Shown one piece after another: positions 32,940 to 41,160 of a stretch of DNA of 41,160 bases (position 1 is its first letter; each line of letters opens with the position of its first letter). The notes below the pieces were generated by a model that was not told the DNA's origin, did not search any database, and saw nothing but the letters and a program-made list of their open reading frames with translations. A program made the translations under genes and the position numbers. This stretch comes from Pirellulales bacterium (GTDB lineage: Bacteria; Planctomycetota; Planctomycetia; Pirellulales; Lacipirellulaceae), in NCBI GenBank assembly GCA_022448345.1, contig JAKVCB010000019.1:1-41160 (forward strand). Reading direction: 5' to 3'.

Positions 32940-35729
32940 ATGACGCCAGTATGGAATCGCAAAACAACTCTCTGTTTGGCAACGGTCCTGGTCACGATGT
33001 TGACCGTGGTTGGTACCTGCGGGAGCCGGGCCCGGGCCGAAATCGCTTTTCAGTACTCTTTTAACGCCGGCTCTGAGGCCGCGGTGCCTGACAGTAGCGG
33101 CCAGGGGCAGACCGGTCAGATTCGCGGTGCCAGGCCGGTCCAATCGGCCGACGGTTACTCGCTGCAATTTGATGGCAAGGATGACTACATCGAAGTGCCC
33201 AATCGGCCTGCGCTCAACAGTCAAATATTTTCATTTGAGCTGTGGTTGAACGCTGCATCCGGTGGCCCTGTGCTTTCAAAAAAGTTCAACGAGATTCGCT
33301 CGTCGATCCAGCTAAAGATTCATGGCGACGGTAACAAGATCTATATGTGCGTGCTCGACTCCGATGGCAGTAAGGAGCATTACGTCACGACACGGAAACG
33401 TGAACTGCTCAATCGGTGGCTGCACCTGGCCTTTGTTTGTGACGGCCGCTGGATTCGTCTGTTTATCAACGGCGAGATGGAGACGTTTGCACCGGTGGGC
33501 CAGCTTCCACAGCGAGAGCAGATACGGATCGCTTATGCCCAGGAGCCAGTTGTGATTGGGACCAGTTATTATGCGGACAAGTCGTTCCATTTCGCGGGCC
33601 AGATTGCGCATGTCTGCGGTTACGATCATGCCCTGACGACCGCTGACGTATTGGCCCATTACCTGGAAGGTCACCCGGCCGTACCGAAGCATGACGACAA
33701 TCGAAAAAATATCAACACAACGCGGCAGATCAAACCGTTGCCAAAGATCGATCGGTCCGGTCCGTCGTTGCCTCTGGTTACCGACGGGCAACCGGAGGCA
33801 ACGATCGTGATTCCGCAAACCGCCAGGTACTGGACCAAAACCGCCGCCCGGTGGCTGCAGCAGTACGTCGAAAAGGCGACCGGCGCCAGGCTTCCGGTTG
33901 TTACCGAAGAGGTAGCGCCGGCGGGAACGCTCATCAGCATTGGCCACACCCAAATGGCTAAAGAAGCGGGCGTCACGACCGAGGGACTCAAGTGGGACGG
34001 CGGGCGGATGGTTTGCAGGCACGGCCATCTTTTTCTGATCGGCCGCAATGTCAACGACAAGATGCAGAACGCAGAAAGCTCGGTGGCAGACGGCAACTGC
34101 CGCGCCGTCACGATGTTTCTTGAGGATATTGCCGGGATCCGCTGGTTTTTGCCCGGGCCGGAAGGGGAGTTGATTCCCAAGAGCAGCAATCTAAACGTCC
34201 CGCGAACGTTGTCACGCTCGTTCGTACCGGCGATTGCGTTCTCGTCGGGGCGTTTTCCTTTTGGTTCCAAGGGGTTCTGGCTGGCGGATGTGACGCCAGG
34301 GGCCATCGCCAACAATTACCGGAACGGGATTGCCGCCACCAGCGGTGGACACACCTATTATGGCATGGTGCCCGGGGAATTGTTCCAGGAGCATCCCGAG
34401 TACTTTGCGTTGATTGACGGCCAGCGCACTGCCGAAGGGCATCATCTGTGCTCAAGCAATGCGGAGGTAAAACAGTTGCTAATCGAGGGTGTGCGACGCG
34501 AACTTGACCGGGGTCTCGATGTGGTTACGCTTGGACAGGAAGACGGCTACTGCCGCTGTCGGTGCGCCGAGTGTGAAAAGCTCGACAGCTACCGTTTTTT
34601 CGAATGGCACAAGCGTACCGGTGGGTCGTGGCAGCAATTCCAGGATACGGTTTTGCCAAATACACCGTGCGAGCGGTTGTTTCTGCTGCACAAGGCAGTG
34701 ATCGACGAAGTGCACAAAACGCACCCCGACAAAAGTGTGCTGCTGATGGGTTATGCTCCAACGGCGTGGCCATCGAAAATTATCGACAACTGGGGGGACC
34801 ATGTCCTGGTCGAACTAACAAACCAGACTCCCGAATATGTTGAGGCGTGGGAGGGTAAAACGGCAGGAATCACCGGATACGTCTACTGGTTCGACATTCA
34901 ACTTAAGATGGGTATGGATATCCACGCCACGCCGCGTGAGGCGGCCGAGCACCTGCGCTATCTCTACGACAACGGTTTTGTTGGTTTGTACCACTTTCCC
35001 GAGACCAATTTTGGCTTTGCGGGCCCGGTGATCTACGCCCTCGGCAAACTGATGGGGGATCCCGACCTGGACCACGAAGCGCTGGTCCAAGAGTATTGCC
35101 ACGGCGTATTCGGCCAGGCGGCCGGCACGATGCTCCAGTTTTATGACGTGCTCTACACCAATCGGGAGCAAAAGCTTCCGCTGGAGATGCATCACCGCCG
35201 CTGGCCGGACTGGTTGATCACCTCCAATCTGTACCTGATGCTCTATCCACCGCCGGTACTCGAGCGACTCGCCGCGCTACTCGACCGCGCAGAGAGCGAG
35301 GCCGACACGCCGATGGCGCGTGGCTGGATCGCCCATGTGCGTGACTGGTACGACTTTGCCGACCGGCTGACCCGAGCGATAACGGCGTATCGCGAGTACC
35401 AGTCCGAAAAGACGCCTGCCACCTGGGAGAAAACCCGCGATGCGGTGGCAGCGTTTAACGCATACCGTCTGAAGATCTTAAATTATGACCAAGAGTACGA
35501 AAGTCGCTGGTTCCCCGGCCACCGGCACTTTGCCAATTGGCTCACCGGTGACACGCAGCACGAGTCGAAGGTCTATTACACCCGTTGGAGAGAACGCAAG
35601 GACAAGGCGCTGGAGCGTGGCGTGGAAGGCGTGGCAATTGGTTACGGTGGGGGGCTGGTCGAGATCGTCAACGGTTACAGTTACATTCGCGAGCCGCTTA
35701 CGCTTGATTTTTCCAAGGAGCCAAAGTAG
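32940..35729 (+). CDS. Secreted LamG plus DUF4838 protein
   Basis: A 929-residue protein. A signal peptide (about 1-34, ending SRARAE) precedes a LamG sandwich (about 38-235) with YSLQFDGKDDYIEVPNRPAL, WLHLAFVCDGRWIRLFINGE and a closing FAGQIAHVCGYDHALT. The next part (about 285-430) resembles the GH20b/GH67-N-type domain (ATIVIPQTARYWTKTAARWL...). DUF4838 then runs from about 430 to 760, with AVTMFLEDIAGIRWFLPGPE, LGQEDGYCRCRCAECEKLDS and NNGFVGLYHFPETNFGFAGP. DUF4838 proteins look like barrel enzymes related to glucuronidases, but the reaction is unproven. The four-Cys cluster may bind metal or form disulfides. It starts 59 bases after the SecA-like gene, perhaps by chance. Confidence 0.87.
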   Translation: MTPVWNRKTTLCLATVLVTMLTVVGTCGSRARAEIAFQYSFNAGSEAAVPDSSGQGQTGQIRGARPVQSADGYSLQFDGKDDYIEVPNRPALNSQIFSFELWLNAASGGPVLSKKFNEIRSSIQLKIHGDGNKIYMCVLDSDGSKEHYVTTRKRELLNRWLHLAFVCDGRWIRLFINGEMETFAPVGQLPQREQIRIAYAQEPVVIGTSYYADKSFHFAGQIAHVCGYDHALTTADVLAHYLEGHPAVPKHDDNRKNINTTRQIKPLPKIDRSGPSLPLVTDGQPEATIVIPQTARYWTKTAARWLQQYVEKATGARLPVVTEEVAPAGTLISIGHTQMAKEAGVTTEGLKWDGGRMVCRHGHLFLIGRNVNDKMQNAESSVADGNCRAVTMFLEDIAGIRWFLPGPEGELIPKSSNLNVPRTLSRSFVPAIAFSSGRFPFGSKGFWLADVTPGAIANNYRNGIAATSGGHTYYGMVPGELFQEHPEYFALIDGQRTAEGHHLCSSNAEVKQLLIEGVRRELDRGLDVVTLGQEDGYCRCRCAECEKLDSYRFFEWHKRTGGSWQQFQDTVLPNTPCERLFLLHKAVIDEVHKTHPDKSVLLMGYAPTAWPSKIIDNWGDHVLVELTNQTPEYVEAWEGKTAGITGYVYWFDIQLKMGMDIHATPREAAEHLRYLYDNGFVGLYHFPETNFGFAGPVIYALGKLMGDPDLDHEALVQEYCHGVFGQAAGTMLQFYDVLYTNREQKLPLEMHHRRWPDWLITSNLYLMLYPPPVLERLAALLDRAESEADTPMARGWIAHVRDWYDFADRLTRAITAYREYQSEKTPATWEKTRDAVAAFNAYRLKILNYDQEYESRWFPGHRHFANWLTGDTQHESKVYYTRWRERKDKALERGVEGVAIGYGGGLVEIVNGYSYIREPLTLDFSKEPK

Positions 35730-35810
35730 CCAGACAGGATCTTTGTCGCCATGACGGTTTTGCCAGGCAAGAGGTGATGGTTTCAGTTGGCGGCTTCTGC
35801 CACAGGTGGT

Positions 35811-36893
35811 TCAGCCTGTCGTTTCTTCCTGGGGCTTTGCAAACAGGCTAAAAATTTTCAGGACTGTTTGGTTGGGAAGATATTCTGCGGGTGTTTTGCC
35901 ACGGGCTCCGTTGCCGCTGCTGCCCCCTGAAGCGTAGGTTGGGACCAGCAGTTGGCGTTGGTCTGGGTGCAGGCTGAGGTCGTAGCCCGAACCGTTCTCG
36001 AGTGAATAGAAAGGCTCACTTTGGTCAATGTTCCAGAAGGTCAACTCCGAGCTGGTGTGCAATATTTCGGTATGACCGGCGAGGATGCCATCTTCGAGAA
36101 ATTGCAGCCCATTAAAAGGTCCATCGCTCTTGCCTTTGATGCCCAGTTCGTTTTTCAGATCGCCAGTCGCCCAGTCGAAAACCAGAACGGTTGGTTTGCC
36201 GGGACAAAAGGCGTTGCTCTTGGCCTCCTTCATGCCTCCGGCAGCCAGCAAGGTTCCGTCGCCGCTGAAGGCGAGACTGCGCACTCCTCCCACGTCGGCG
36301 ATAAAATTGTCTTTCCGCGTGTGGAGCAAACGGGCATCGAGTTCGCGCACCGGGGTCCAGTCGCCCAGGCTCCACTGGCGAACCTGGCCATAGAGGTCAC
36401 CACTGACGAGGTCTTTGCCATCGGGCGAAATCGCCAGGCTGAAAACACATTCCCGGTGACCGTGAAGCGTGGTCACCGGTTTGCCATTGGTGCTATCGAA
36501 CACCTTGATGACGGTGTCATCACCGGCGGTAATCAGGTGTTTTCCGTCGGGGGTGACGACAACGGCCCGGACATTGTTGGCGTCGGCATGGCCGATGGTC
36601 CAAACCGGCTTGTCGTAGAGGTCGTAGTTCCAGCAGTGGACAACACCGTGGTAGTCGGCCGTAAAGAGCTGCCCTCCGGTGGGGTGAAAGGCGAGTGCCG
36701 AGACCCATGTTCTGTGCGCGTCAAAGCTTTGCTTCTGGTCGTTCTTCAGGTCCCAGACATGCACCAGTTTGTCCTGGCCGCCGGCGGCGATAAACTGGCC
36801 GTTGGGGCTGAACTGGGCACAAAAAAGTTGGCGGTCGTGTTTCCACTGGCGCGAGGTCCAGGCTTTTGTAACATCCAGGGCAGGGCGGCTCAC
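35811..36893 (-). CDS. WD40 beta-propeller protein coupled to DUF1501
   Basis: A 360-residue protein. The GTG start at 36893 shares bases with the DUF1501 stop (GTGA), and GGGAGG lies a few bases upstream inside that gene, so translation is coupled. About seven WD-type repeats are visible: FCAQFSPNGQFIAAGGQDKL then VHVWDL, VSALAFHPTGGQLFTADYHG then VHCWNY, VVVTPDGKHLITAGDDTVIK then VFD, FSLAISPDGKDLVSGDLYGQ then VRQWSL, and LAFSGDGTLLAAGG. No signal peptide is seen, although its operon partners are exported, so it either stays in the cytoplasm or is carried with a partner. It is a protein-contact scaffold; partner unknown. Confidence 0.9.
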   Translation of the reverse strand: MSRPALDVTKAWTSRQWKHDRQLFCAQFSPNGQFIAAGGQDKLVHVWDLKNDQKQSFDAHRTWVSALAFHPTGGQLFTADYHGVVHCWNYDLYDKPVWTIGHADANNVRAVVVTPDGKHLITAGDDTVIKVFDSTNGKPVTTLHGHRECVFSLAISPDGKDLVSGDLYGQVRQWSLGDWTPVRELDARLLHTRKDNFIADVGGVRSLAFSGDGTLLAAGGMKEAKSNAFCPGKPTVLVFDWATGDLKNELGIKGKSDGPFNGLQFLEDGILAGHTEILHTSSELTFWNIDQSEPFYSLENGSGYDLSLHPDQRQLLVPTYASGGSSGNGARGKTPAEYLPNQTVLKIFSLFAKPQEETTG

Positions 36894-38176
36894 AGCATTA
36901 CCTCCCTGATGGGCTGGCAATCATCACGGGCGATCGCAAGCTGTTGGCTCTTATTGTGGTAGCGGGTTTCCTGGGGGTTGATCCCGAGCAAGGTGAAAAT
37001 GGTGTGGAAGAGGTGGCCAATGTCATACCCCTGGCTGTTGACAAAAGCACCGTCGGCGGTCGTCTCACCGACGATGGCTCCAGGCCTGGTTCCCCCACCA
37101 GCCAGGGCAATGCTCCAACAGTCGGGCCAGTGGTCACGACCCAACCGGGAGTTGATGATCGGTGTGCGACCAAATTCGCTCATCACGATGACCAGAGTAT
37201 CCTCAAGCATACCGCGGTCATCGAGGTCATTGACCAGGGCAGCAAACGGCTGGTCAATCTGGGGGACGAGGCGCTGAGACATGTTGAAATTGTCACCATG
37301 CGTGTCCCAGTGGTAGCTGTTAACCTTGACGAACCGAACGCCCGCTTCGAGTAACTGGCGGGCCTGCAACATGTGTCGCCCCAGCGGGTGAGAGCCATAG
37401 CGGGCACGGTCCTTTGGATCGAGCAGGTTGTCATCAAAAATGTCTTTGCGGGCCATCAATTGACGGGCCATTTTGTAACTGGTCTCGTAAGCATCGACGT
37501 CCGAACTGTTGCGATACGCGGTGAAGCGTTGGTTTGCTTTCTGGCGCAGCAGGTTGCGGGCCATGTCGACTTCAGCGGAAACGGTCTCTGGTCGGTGAAT
37601 GTGGATGGGCGGACGTCCATCTCCCAGCGCGAGGGCTCCGTACTGCGCTCCCAGAAAACCGGCTTCCCTGTGAATGAATCCTCCATTGCCCGGCTTGATC
37701 CAGATGTAGGGTGGCAACTCGGGATTTGCGGGCCCAAGCAGCCTCGCGATGGCCGAACCGAGAGTAGGATAGTCGACACCACGATCCAGGGGGTCGCCCC
37801 TTTGGATTCGCGGCACACCGGTGGAGTGGTCGGGGTCTTTGGTGGCCATCGTGCGGATGACCGAAATCTTGTGGGCAATTTTGGCCGTCTGTGGCATCAA
37901 CTCGCTGAAACGTACTCCCGGAAGGCTGGTGTGGATGCTGCGAAAAGGGCCGGCAAACTTGCTGTCGGGTAACGGGTGCCAGCTTTCGTACTGACTGATA
38001 CCACCATCGAGCCAGATGAGACAGACTCGCTTGTGCTGGTTGCAAACCTGCCTGGCAATTGCCGGGTGTAGCAGGCTCCCGAACCCGGCCAGTCCGCCAA
38101 GCGTGCCAAGCATCCGTCGGCGCGAAATAGCATGCGCCGGGCTACCGCAGGCAAAATTTTGGAATTCGGGATGCAT
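36890..38176 (-). CDS. DUF1501 Tat-exported protein (second copy)
   Basis: A 428-residue protein. ISRRRMLGTLGGLAGFGSLL near the N terminus is a twin-arginine signal. The DUF1501 core has VCLIWLDGGISQYESWHPLP, SYHWDTHGDNFNMSQRLVPQ, and LVIVMSEFGRTPIINSRLGRDHWPDCWSIALAG, matching the conserved metal-site phrases of the family in the same order as in the copy at 14336-15742. Its ATG overlaps the stop of the DUF1549/DUF1553 gene by one base (TAATG), and its stop overlaps the WD40 start. The two copies in this window are only distantly similar, so they are not a recent duplication. Confidence 0.93.
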   Translation of the reverse strand: MHPEFQNFACGSPAHAISRRRMLGTLGGLAGFGSLLHPAIARQVCNQHKRVCLIWLDGGISQYESWHPLPDSKFAGPFRSIHTSLPGVRFSELMPQTAKIAHKISVIRTMATKDPDHSTGVPRIQRGDPLDRGVDYPTLGSAIARLLGPANPELPPYIWIKPGNGGFIHREAGFLGAQYGALALGDGRPPIHIHRPETVSAEVDMARNLLRQKANQRFTAYRNSSDVDAYETSYKMARQLMARKDIFDDNLLDPKDRARYGSHPLGRHMLQARQLLEAGVRFVKVNSYHWDTHGDNFNMSQRLVPQIDQPFAALVNDLDDRGMLEDTLVIVMSEFGRTPIINSRLGRDHWPDCWSIALAGGGTRPGAIVGETTADGAFVNSQGYDIGHLFHTIFTLLGINPQETRYHNKSQQLAIARDDCQPIREVML

Positions 38177-39843
38177 TAGTGGTTGAACCTGAATTCGGCG
38201 GAGTTTAGTAAGGCCCAGGCCAGGTCAGCAAGCGCTGCGGGGCGCCTGGAGGGAATTTGCTGGAGATAATCCTCTACCGCAAGCTGCTCTTCTTCTTCCG
38301 GCAGGCGGGACAATACAGAAAGATATAACTGTCTGGCGACCTCGTTAGTTCCTGTTGTGTTTTGTAACCGGTCGATTAAGTTTCCCTCGCGCGGTTGCAG
38401 CCAGTGATGAACCATACGGTCGTTCATCAGGAAAAGTGCCTTGTTCAACCCGGGGGTGAAGTCAACTTCCGCTTTGCCCGGGGATTGGCCAAACGTCAGG
38501 GCAAAAATTGCTTCGGCCTCCTCCAGCGAAGGGGGCAGTTCGGTGTTGCTGCCGGTAAAGTAACCTTTGCGATCGAATTTTTTGGTCTCGGGATTGGCCT
38601 TTTGTTCTGTCTGACGGGCCGCTCCATACTGGGGGTTGCCTGTTGCTCGCAACACGGCGCGGAGCAATTGTTCGGGAGTCAAAGGCTTTGGAGAGGAAAC
38701 CTGGTAACCGGTAGGGTCAACCTGCGAGATGCCCTCGGGCAATCGGCTATCACGCTGGTACGTTTCGCTCAACAGGATCTCGCGGAGTAACCATTTGAGA
38801 TCGAAGGCGTGGGCGACAAATTCGTGGCCAAGTAAATCCAATAACTGCGGGTGCGACGGCGGGTTGTGATCGTGCATTTCGTCAAGCGGATGAAACAGGC
38901 CTTGTCCCATCAGTAGGAACCACATTCGGTTGACACTGTTGCGCGCAAAAAGAAAATTGTCGGCGGCGGTCAGGTCCCTGGCGAGCAGTTCGCGCGGATG
39001 AAACCTGGGGACTGCCGGTAGACCCTCTTCGGCAGGCTTTTCGTATTGGTCTCCCTCCTCAAACGTGGGAATTTCGACCTCTTTGCCGTGAGGCAGCCGT
39101 GGCCCGGTGGTTTTTTTCCCGGGGTTGAAAACCGACTCGAATTCTATTTTCGTCGTAGCCAGGTCCTCGACCAGGTAGACCTGGTTTTCGGTTTTATGCG
39201 TTGCCTGCCGGGTTGGGTTCAAGTAGGCGAACAGCCCCCAGTAGTCGGATTGTTTCCATGCTTCGACCGATGGATGGTCGTGGCACCTGGCGCAGGTCAG
39301 GTCCATTCCAAGAAACAAGCGGGCGATATTTTCGGTCATCGTATGATGATTGGCCGTCCCCAGAAATTTCATGGCGGGTCGTTCGGAACCGTGGCCTTTC
39401 GCTTCGATCATGTGGCGGACCATCACGTCCCACGCAGGTTTTTTTTGCAGGGAAGATTCCAGGAAATGACGCCATTGTTCGTTCGTTACAGTTCCCTGGT
39501 CCTGGCGTTCAAGGAGCATCACCGTAAGGCGGTCTGCCCAGTGGACAGCAAATGCGTTGCTGCTTAGGAGCTTGTCAATATGAGCGGTTCGCTTGTCTGC
39601 AGAGGGGGCTTCGAGAAAAGCATTCACGTCGCTAGGAGCAGGGATGTTGCCTGTCAGGTCGAGTGTTACACGTCGCAGGAAACTGGCGTCATCAGTGGCG
39701 CCGGCAAAGGGAACGTCACCGGCCTTTGCCCGAACGAGGTCGTCAATTTGCTCATGCAGAGCCGGCGCCCCGAACAGGCGCAACGTGAAGGCCAGCCCCA
39801 TGGTCAACGGTGTCACGTTGGCGAACAGGCTTCGTAAGACCAC
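38176..39843 (-). CDS. DUF1549/DUF1553 secreted protein (second copy)
   Basis: A 555-residue protein if started at GTG 39843, which gives a signal peptide (VVLRSLFANVTPLTMGLAFT and on to GAPALHEQ). Upstream in-frame codons exist but lie in AT-rich, non-coding-like DNA; ATG 39801 is another option. DUF1549 (about residues 28-235) includes DDLVRAKAGDVPFAGATDDA and the signature CARCHDHPSVEAWKQSDYWG. DUF1553 (about 275-515) includes LTAADNFLFARNSVNRMWFLLM and PSHPQLLDLLGHEFVAH. It is shorter than the other copy, mostly because the coiled linker is missing. It is the first gene of a three-gene overlapping operon with DUF1501 and WD40. Confidence 0.92.
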   Translation of the reverse strand: MVLRSLFANVTPLTMGLAFTLRLFGAPALHEQIDDLVRAKAGDVPFAGATDDASFLRRVTLDLTGNIPAPSDVNAFLEAPSADKRTAHIDKLLSSNAFAVHWADRLTVMLLERQDQGTVTNEQWRHFLESSLQKKPAWDVMVRHMIEAKGHGSERPAMKFLGTANHHTMTENIARLFLGMDLTCARCHDHPSVEAWKQSDYWGLFAYLNPTRQATHKTENQVYLVEDLATTKIEFESVFNPGKKTTGPRLPHGKEVEIPTFEEGDQYEKPAEEGLPAVPRFHPRELLARDLTAADNFLFARNSVNRMWFLLMGQGLFHPLDEMHDHNPPSHPQLLDLLGHEFVAHAFDLKWLLREILLSETYQRDSRLPEGISQVDPTGYQVSSPKPLTPEQLLRAVLRATGNPQYGAARQTEQKANPETKKFDRKGYFTGSNTELPPSLEEAEAIFALTFGQSPGKAEVDFTPGLNKALFLMNDRMVHHWLQPREGNLIDRLQNTTGTNEVARQLYLSVLSRLPEEEEQLAVEDYLQQIPSRRPAALADLAWALLNSAEFRFNH

Positions 39844-40395
39844 GTGACAGTCCCATTTTCGAGGAGTTAAAAAATCGAACACTTTTTTGAAGGACTTGTA
39901 AAAAACCAACTGGTGTGAACAGCCATGGGTGAACCAGGGGCCTCTCACCGAGTTTTTCCGAACCGTTGTGCAATTGCAAGCGAACTGCTCGTGATCGGCT
40001 GGCGTTTGCGGTAAGAAAATCTTCACCCCCGGCCCTGTTGCAGACGCATTGTAAGCGATTTTGTTGGCACTGGCAGCCGCCCAGCCCTATTGCCGGCTGT
40101 TGGTGCACTTTGCCCAAGTGTGAAAATAAGGTCGTTCAACGGTTTAGCGACGGTTATCCTGCGGCACCAAAATGGCAAAATAAGTTCGCCGTTTGGCCCG
40201 AACTTCAAGCAGGAGTTGGCTGGGTCGTTTGGGAGGGAGCCGAAAACCGGCCGCTGTCAACTCTGCGATCGTGGTAAAAAGCTACCTGCTGGAAGTCCCG
40301 TCGGATCTGGATAGAAGAAGACGTAAGTATGGGCCCCGGTCGAAGAACCTGCTTTGCCAGCGGTGTTTTCAGCAACGGCAGAGTGGCTACTGTTG
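39844..40395. other. Intergenic region upstream of the second DUF1549 operon
   Basis: 552 bases without a supported gene. A 61-codon minus frame (40023-40208) begins MKFGPNGELILPFW but soon turns into Gly/Arg-rich text without pattern. It presumably holds the promoter for the minus-strand operon; no clear boxes were found by eye. Confidence 0.4.
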
Positions 40396-40812
40396 TTAGA
40401 TCTCAAGTGGCGCCGAGTCGGGGGCAAAGTCAACCACGCGTGAGCGGTAGTGGACCCAGCGGAGCACTCCGTCGCTGTCCCGTTCGAGCAGCCACTGTTC
40501 CTCGACGGCGGCCTTGATTCGTCCCGGGCGACCATCGGCGAAGGAGGCCTCCCAGTTTACCTGGCCTGCGGCATAGGCGCGCTCGGGATGGTCCCCGACC
40601 TGGACCACCTGGAGCGACTGCCAGTGGTGGCTTTCGTCACAGAGTGCACGGTGCATTTGCTGGTGGGTTTCAAGATCCATTCGCTGCCCTCCGGGCACCA
40701 TCACATGTCCCTCGCCGATGAAGAAGTGTTCCATCTCTGTTCCGGGCATGCCGCTTTTGACCGCATCCCAAAAAGTCTCACTGCGAGCTTTCACTTCATC
40801 TTCGGTGATCAT
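40396..40812 (-). CDS. SnoaL/NTF2-like protein (nuclear-transport-factor-2 fold)
   Basis: A 138-residue protein fitting a single cone-shaped alpha+beta barrel: an N-terminal helix MITEDEVKARSETFWDAVKS, the strand-loop FFIGEGHVMVPGGQRMDLET, then strands WQSLQVVQVGDHPERAYAAG and QVNWEASFADGRPGRIKAAV and EEQWLLERDSDGVLRWVHYR. This is the pattern of SnoaL-like and DUF4440 proteins, which serve as small-molecule binding or isomerase/hydrolase folds. Ribosome-binding site is weak (GAGGTT). No function can be assigned; it lies between the DUF1549 operon and the sulfatase end, all on the minus strand. Confidence 0.75.
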   Translation of the reverse strand: MITEDEVKARSETFWDAVKSGMPGTEMEHFFIGEGHVMVPGGQRMDLETHQQMHRALCDESHHWQSLQVVQVGDHPERAYAAGQVNWEASFADGRPGRIKAAVEEQWLLERDSDGVLRWVHYRSRVVDFAPDSAPLEI

Positions 40813-40885
40813 CGGGGGAACCTCGTTTTTTACGGCCAGCAGTAGGTTGAGAGGACTGCGGGTGGTATTCTAGAACGACCGTAAG

Positions 40886-41160
40886 CTATTTGCCAGCATC
40901 CTTGCGATTGTCAGTGATGGCAAGCAAGCGTCCGGTTAGAATGCCAGGTGAAAGGTTTGCTGAACACCCGATGCGCCAATTTGTCCAGTTGCAAACGCGC
41001 TTGGGTATGACGGGGGAATTGGCGAGGTTCTGAAGTTGATACGGGTCGGAGACGGTGTGATAAAACTCCGTTTCGGGGCGCGGGGCAAGAAATACATCGC
41101 GTTGTGCTGGTGTTTTAAAGTTGGTCACCCCGTGGTGCGCCCCACGATTCTCCAAACCCC
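40886..41160 (-). CDS. C-terminal end of a sulfatase, probable frameshift, 5' part outside window
   Basis: The frame enters from the right edge, so only the last 90 codons or so are visible. It reads FLAPRPETEFYHTVSDPYQL then QNLANSP, the typical sulfatase (S1 family) ending RPxEELYDxxxDPxxLxNLA. After NSP the frame turns into VIPKRVCNWTNWRIG..., without family character. One base more in the five-C run (41012-41016) would instead give RHTQARLQLDKLAHRV and a stop at 40911, like the usual closing helix (...LRxxLDxW). So there is either a real one-base deletion in a C homopolymer or a sequencing error. Only the last domain is in view; the Cys-x-Pro-x-Arg active site lies outside. Confidence 0.7.
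   Translation of the reverse strand, partial: GLENRGAHHGVTNFKTPAQRDVFLAPRPETEFYHTVSDPYQLQNLANSPVIPKRVCNWTNWRIGCSANLSPGILTGRLLAITDNRKDAGK

Noticed and set aside
36021-36962. 313-codon open frame on the plus strand
   Set aside because: Antisense of the WD40 gene, without ribosome-binding site or recognisable domain.
40023-40208. 61-codon minus frame MKFGPNGELILPFW...
   Set aside because: The beginning looks protein-like but the rest is patternless; the start has only a weak upstream AGGA-like word. Not enough to call a gene.

Overview
The window looks like a chromosomal segment of a Planctomycetota bacterium of the Pirellulales/Rhodopirellula type. The basis is two gene sets of DUF1549/DUF1553 plus Tat-signal DUF1501 proteins, many secreted carbohydrate-active or LamG proteins, a sulfatase end, a WD40 protein coupled to DUF1501, and moderate to high GC with frequent GTG starts. 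The assignment rests on gene content only. No rRNA, tRNA, CRISPR array, integrase or transposase was seen.

Layout. 1-2704: the end of a TIM-barrel glycoside-hydrolase-like gene and a Gfo/Idh/MocA oxidoreductase. 3047-6850: a 5'-truncated phosphatidylserine decarboxylase-like remnant, an NADPH-FMN reductase, a 58-aa membrane protein, a ZIP-type transporter, LemA and a small winged-helix-like protein. 6900-10455: an RNA-binding block (two overlapping tiny genes, a Gly-rich RRM protein, a 1.2-kb divergent intergenic region, a DEAD-box helicase, a cold-shock protein). 10967-11899: DUF5993 plus an atypical DsbB. 12144-15742: a DUF1549/1553-DUF1501 pair, followed by a sialidase-like remnant on the other strand. 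16140-23809: a C45-type Ntn hydrolase, a phage-tailspike-like beta-helix protein, a LamG/beta-propeller glycosidase-like protein, a Bcr/CflA-type MFS pump and a SIMPL protein.

24216-30643: a VOC protein, then a compact likely operon of small membrane protein, LolD-like ATPase, FtsX-like permease, secreted double metallo-beta-lactamase protein and a secreted protein whose start resembles the HupE exterior domain. 30760-31733: two tandem FluC/CrcB fluoride channels. 32212-35729: a stand-alone degenerate SecA-NBD2-like protein and a LamG-DUF4838 protein. 35811-39843 (minus strand): a second DUF1549/1553-DUF1501 set, overlapping stop-to-start with a WD40 gene. 40396-41160: a SnoaL-like protein and the 3' end of a sulfatase with a probable one-base frameshift in a homopolymer.

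The strongest candidates for something undescribed are the SecA-NBD2-like mini-protein, the ABC/FtsX-double-MBL-HupE-N-like operon, the overlapping micro-genes behind the RRM gene, and the DsbB variant that has moved or lost its second cysteine pair.
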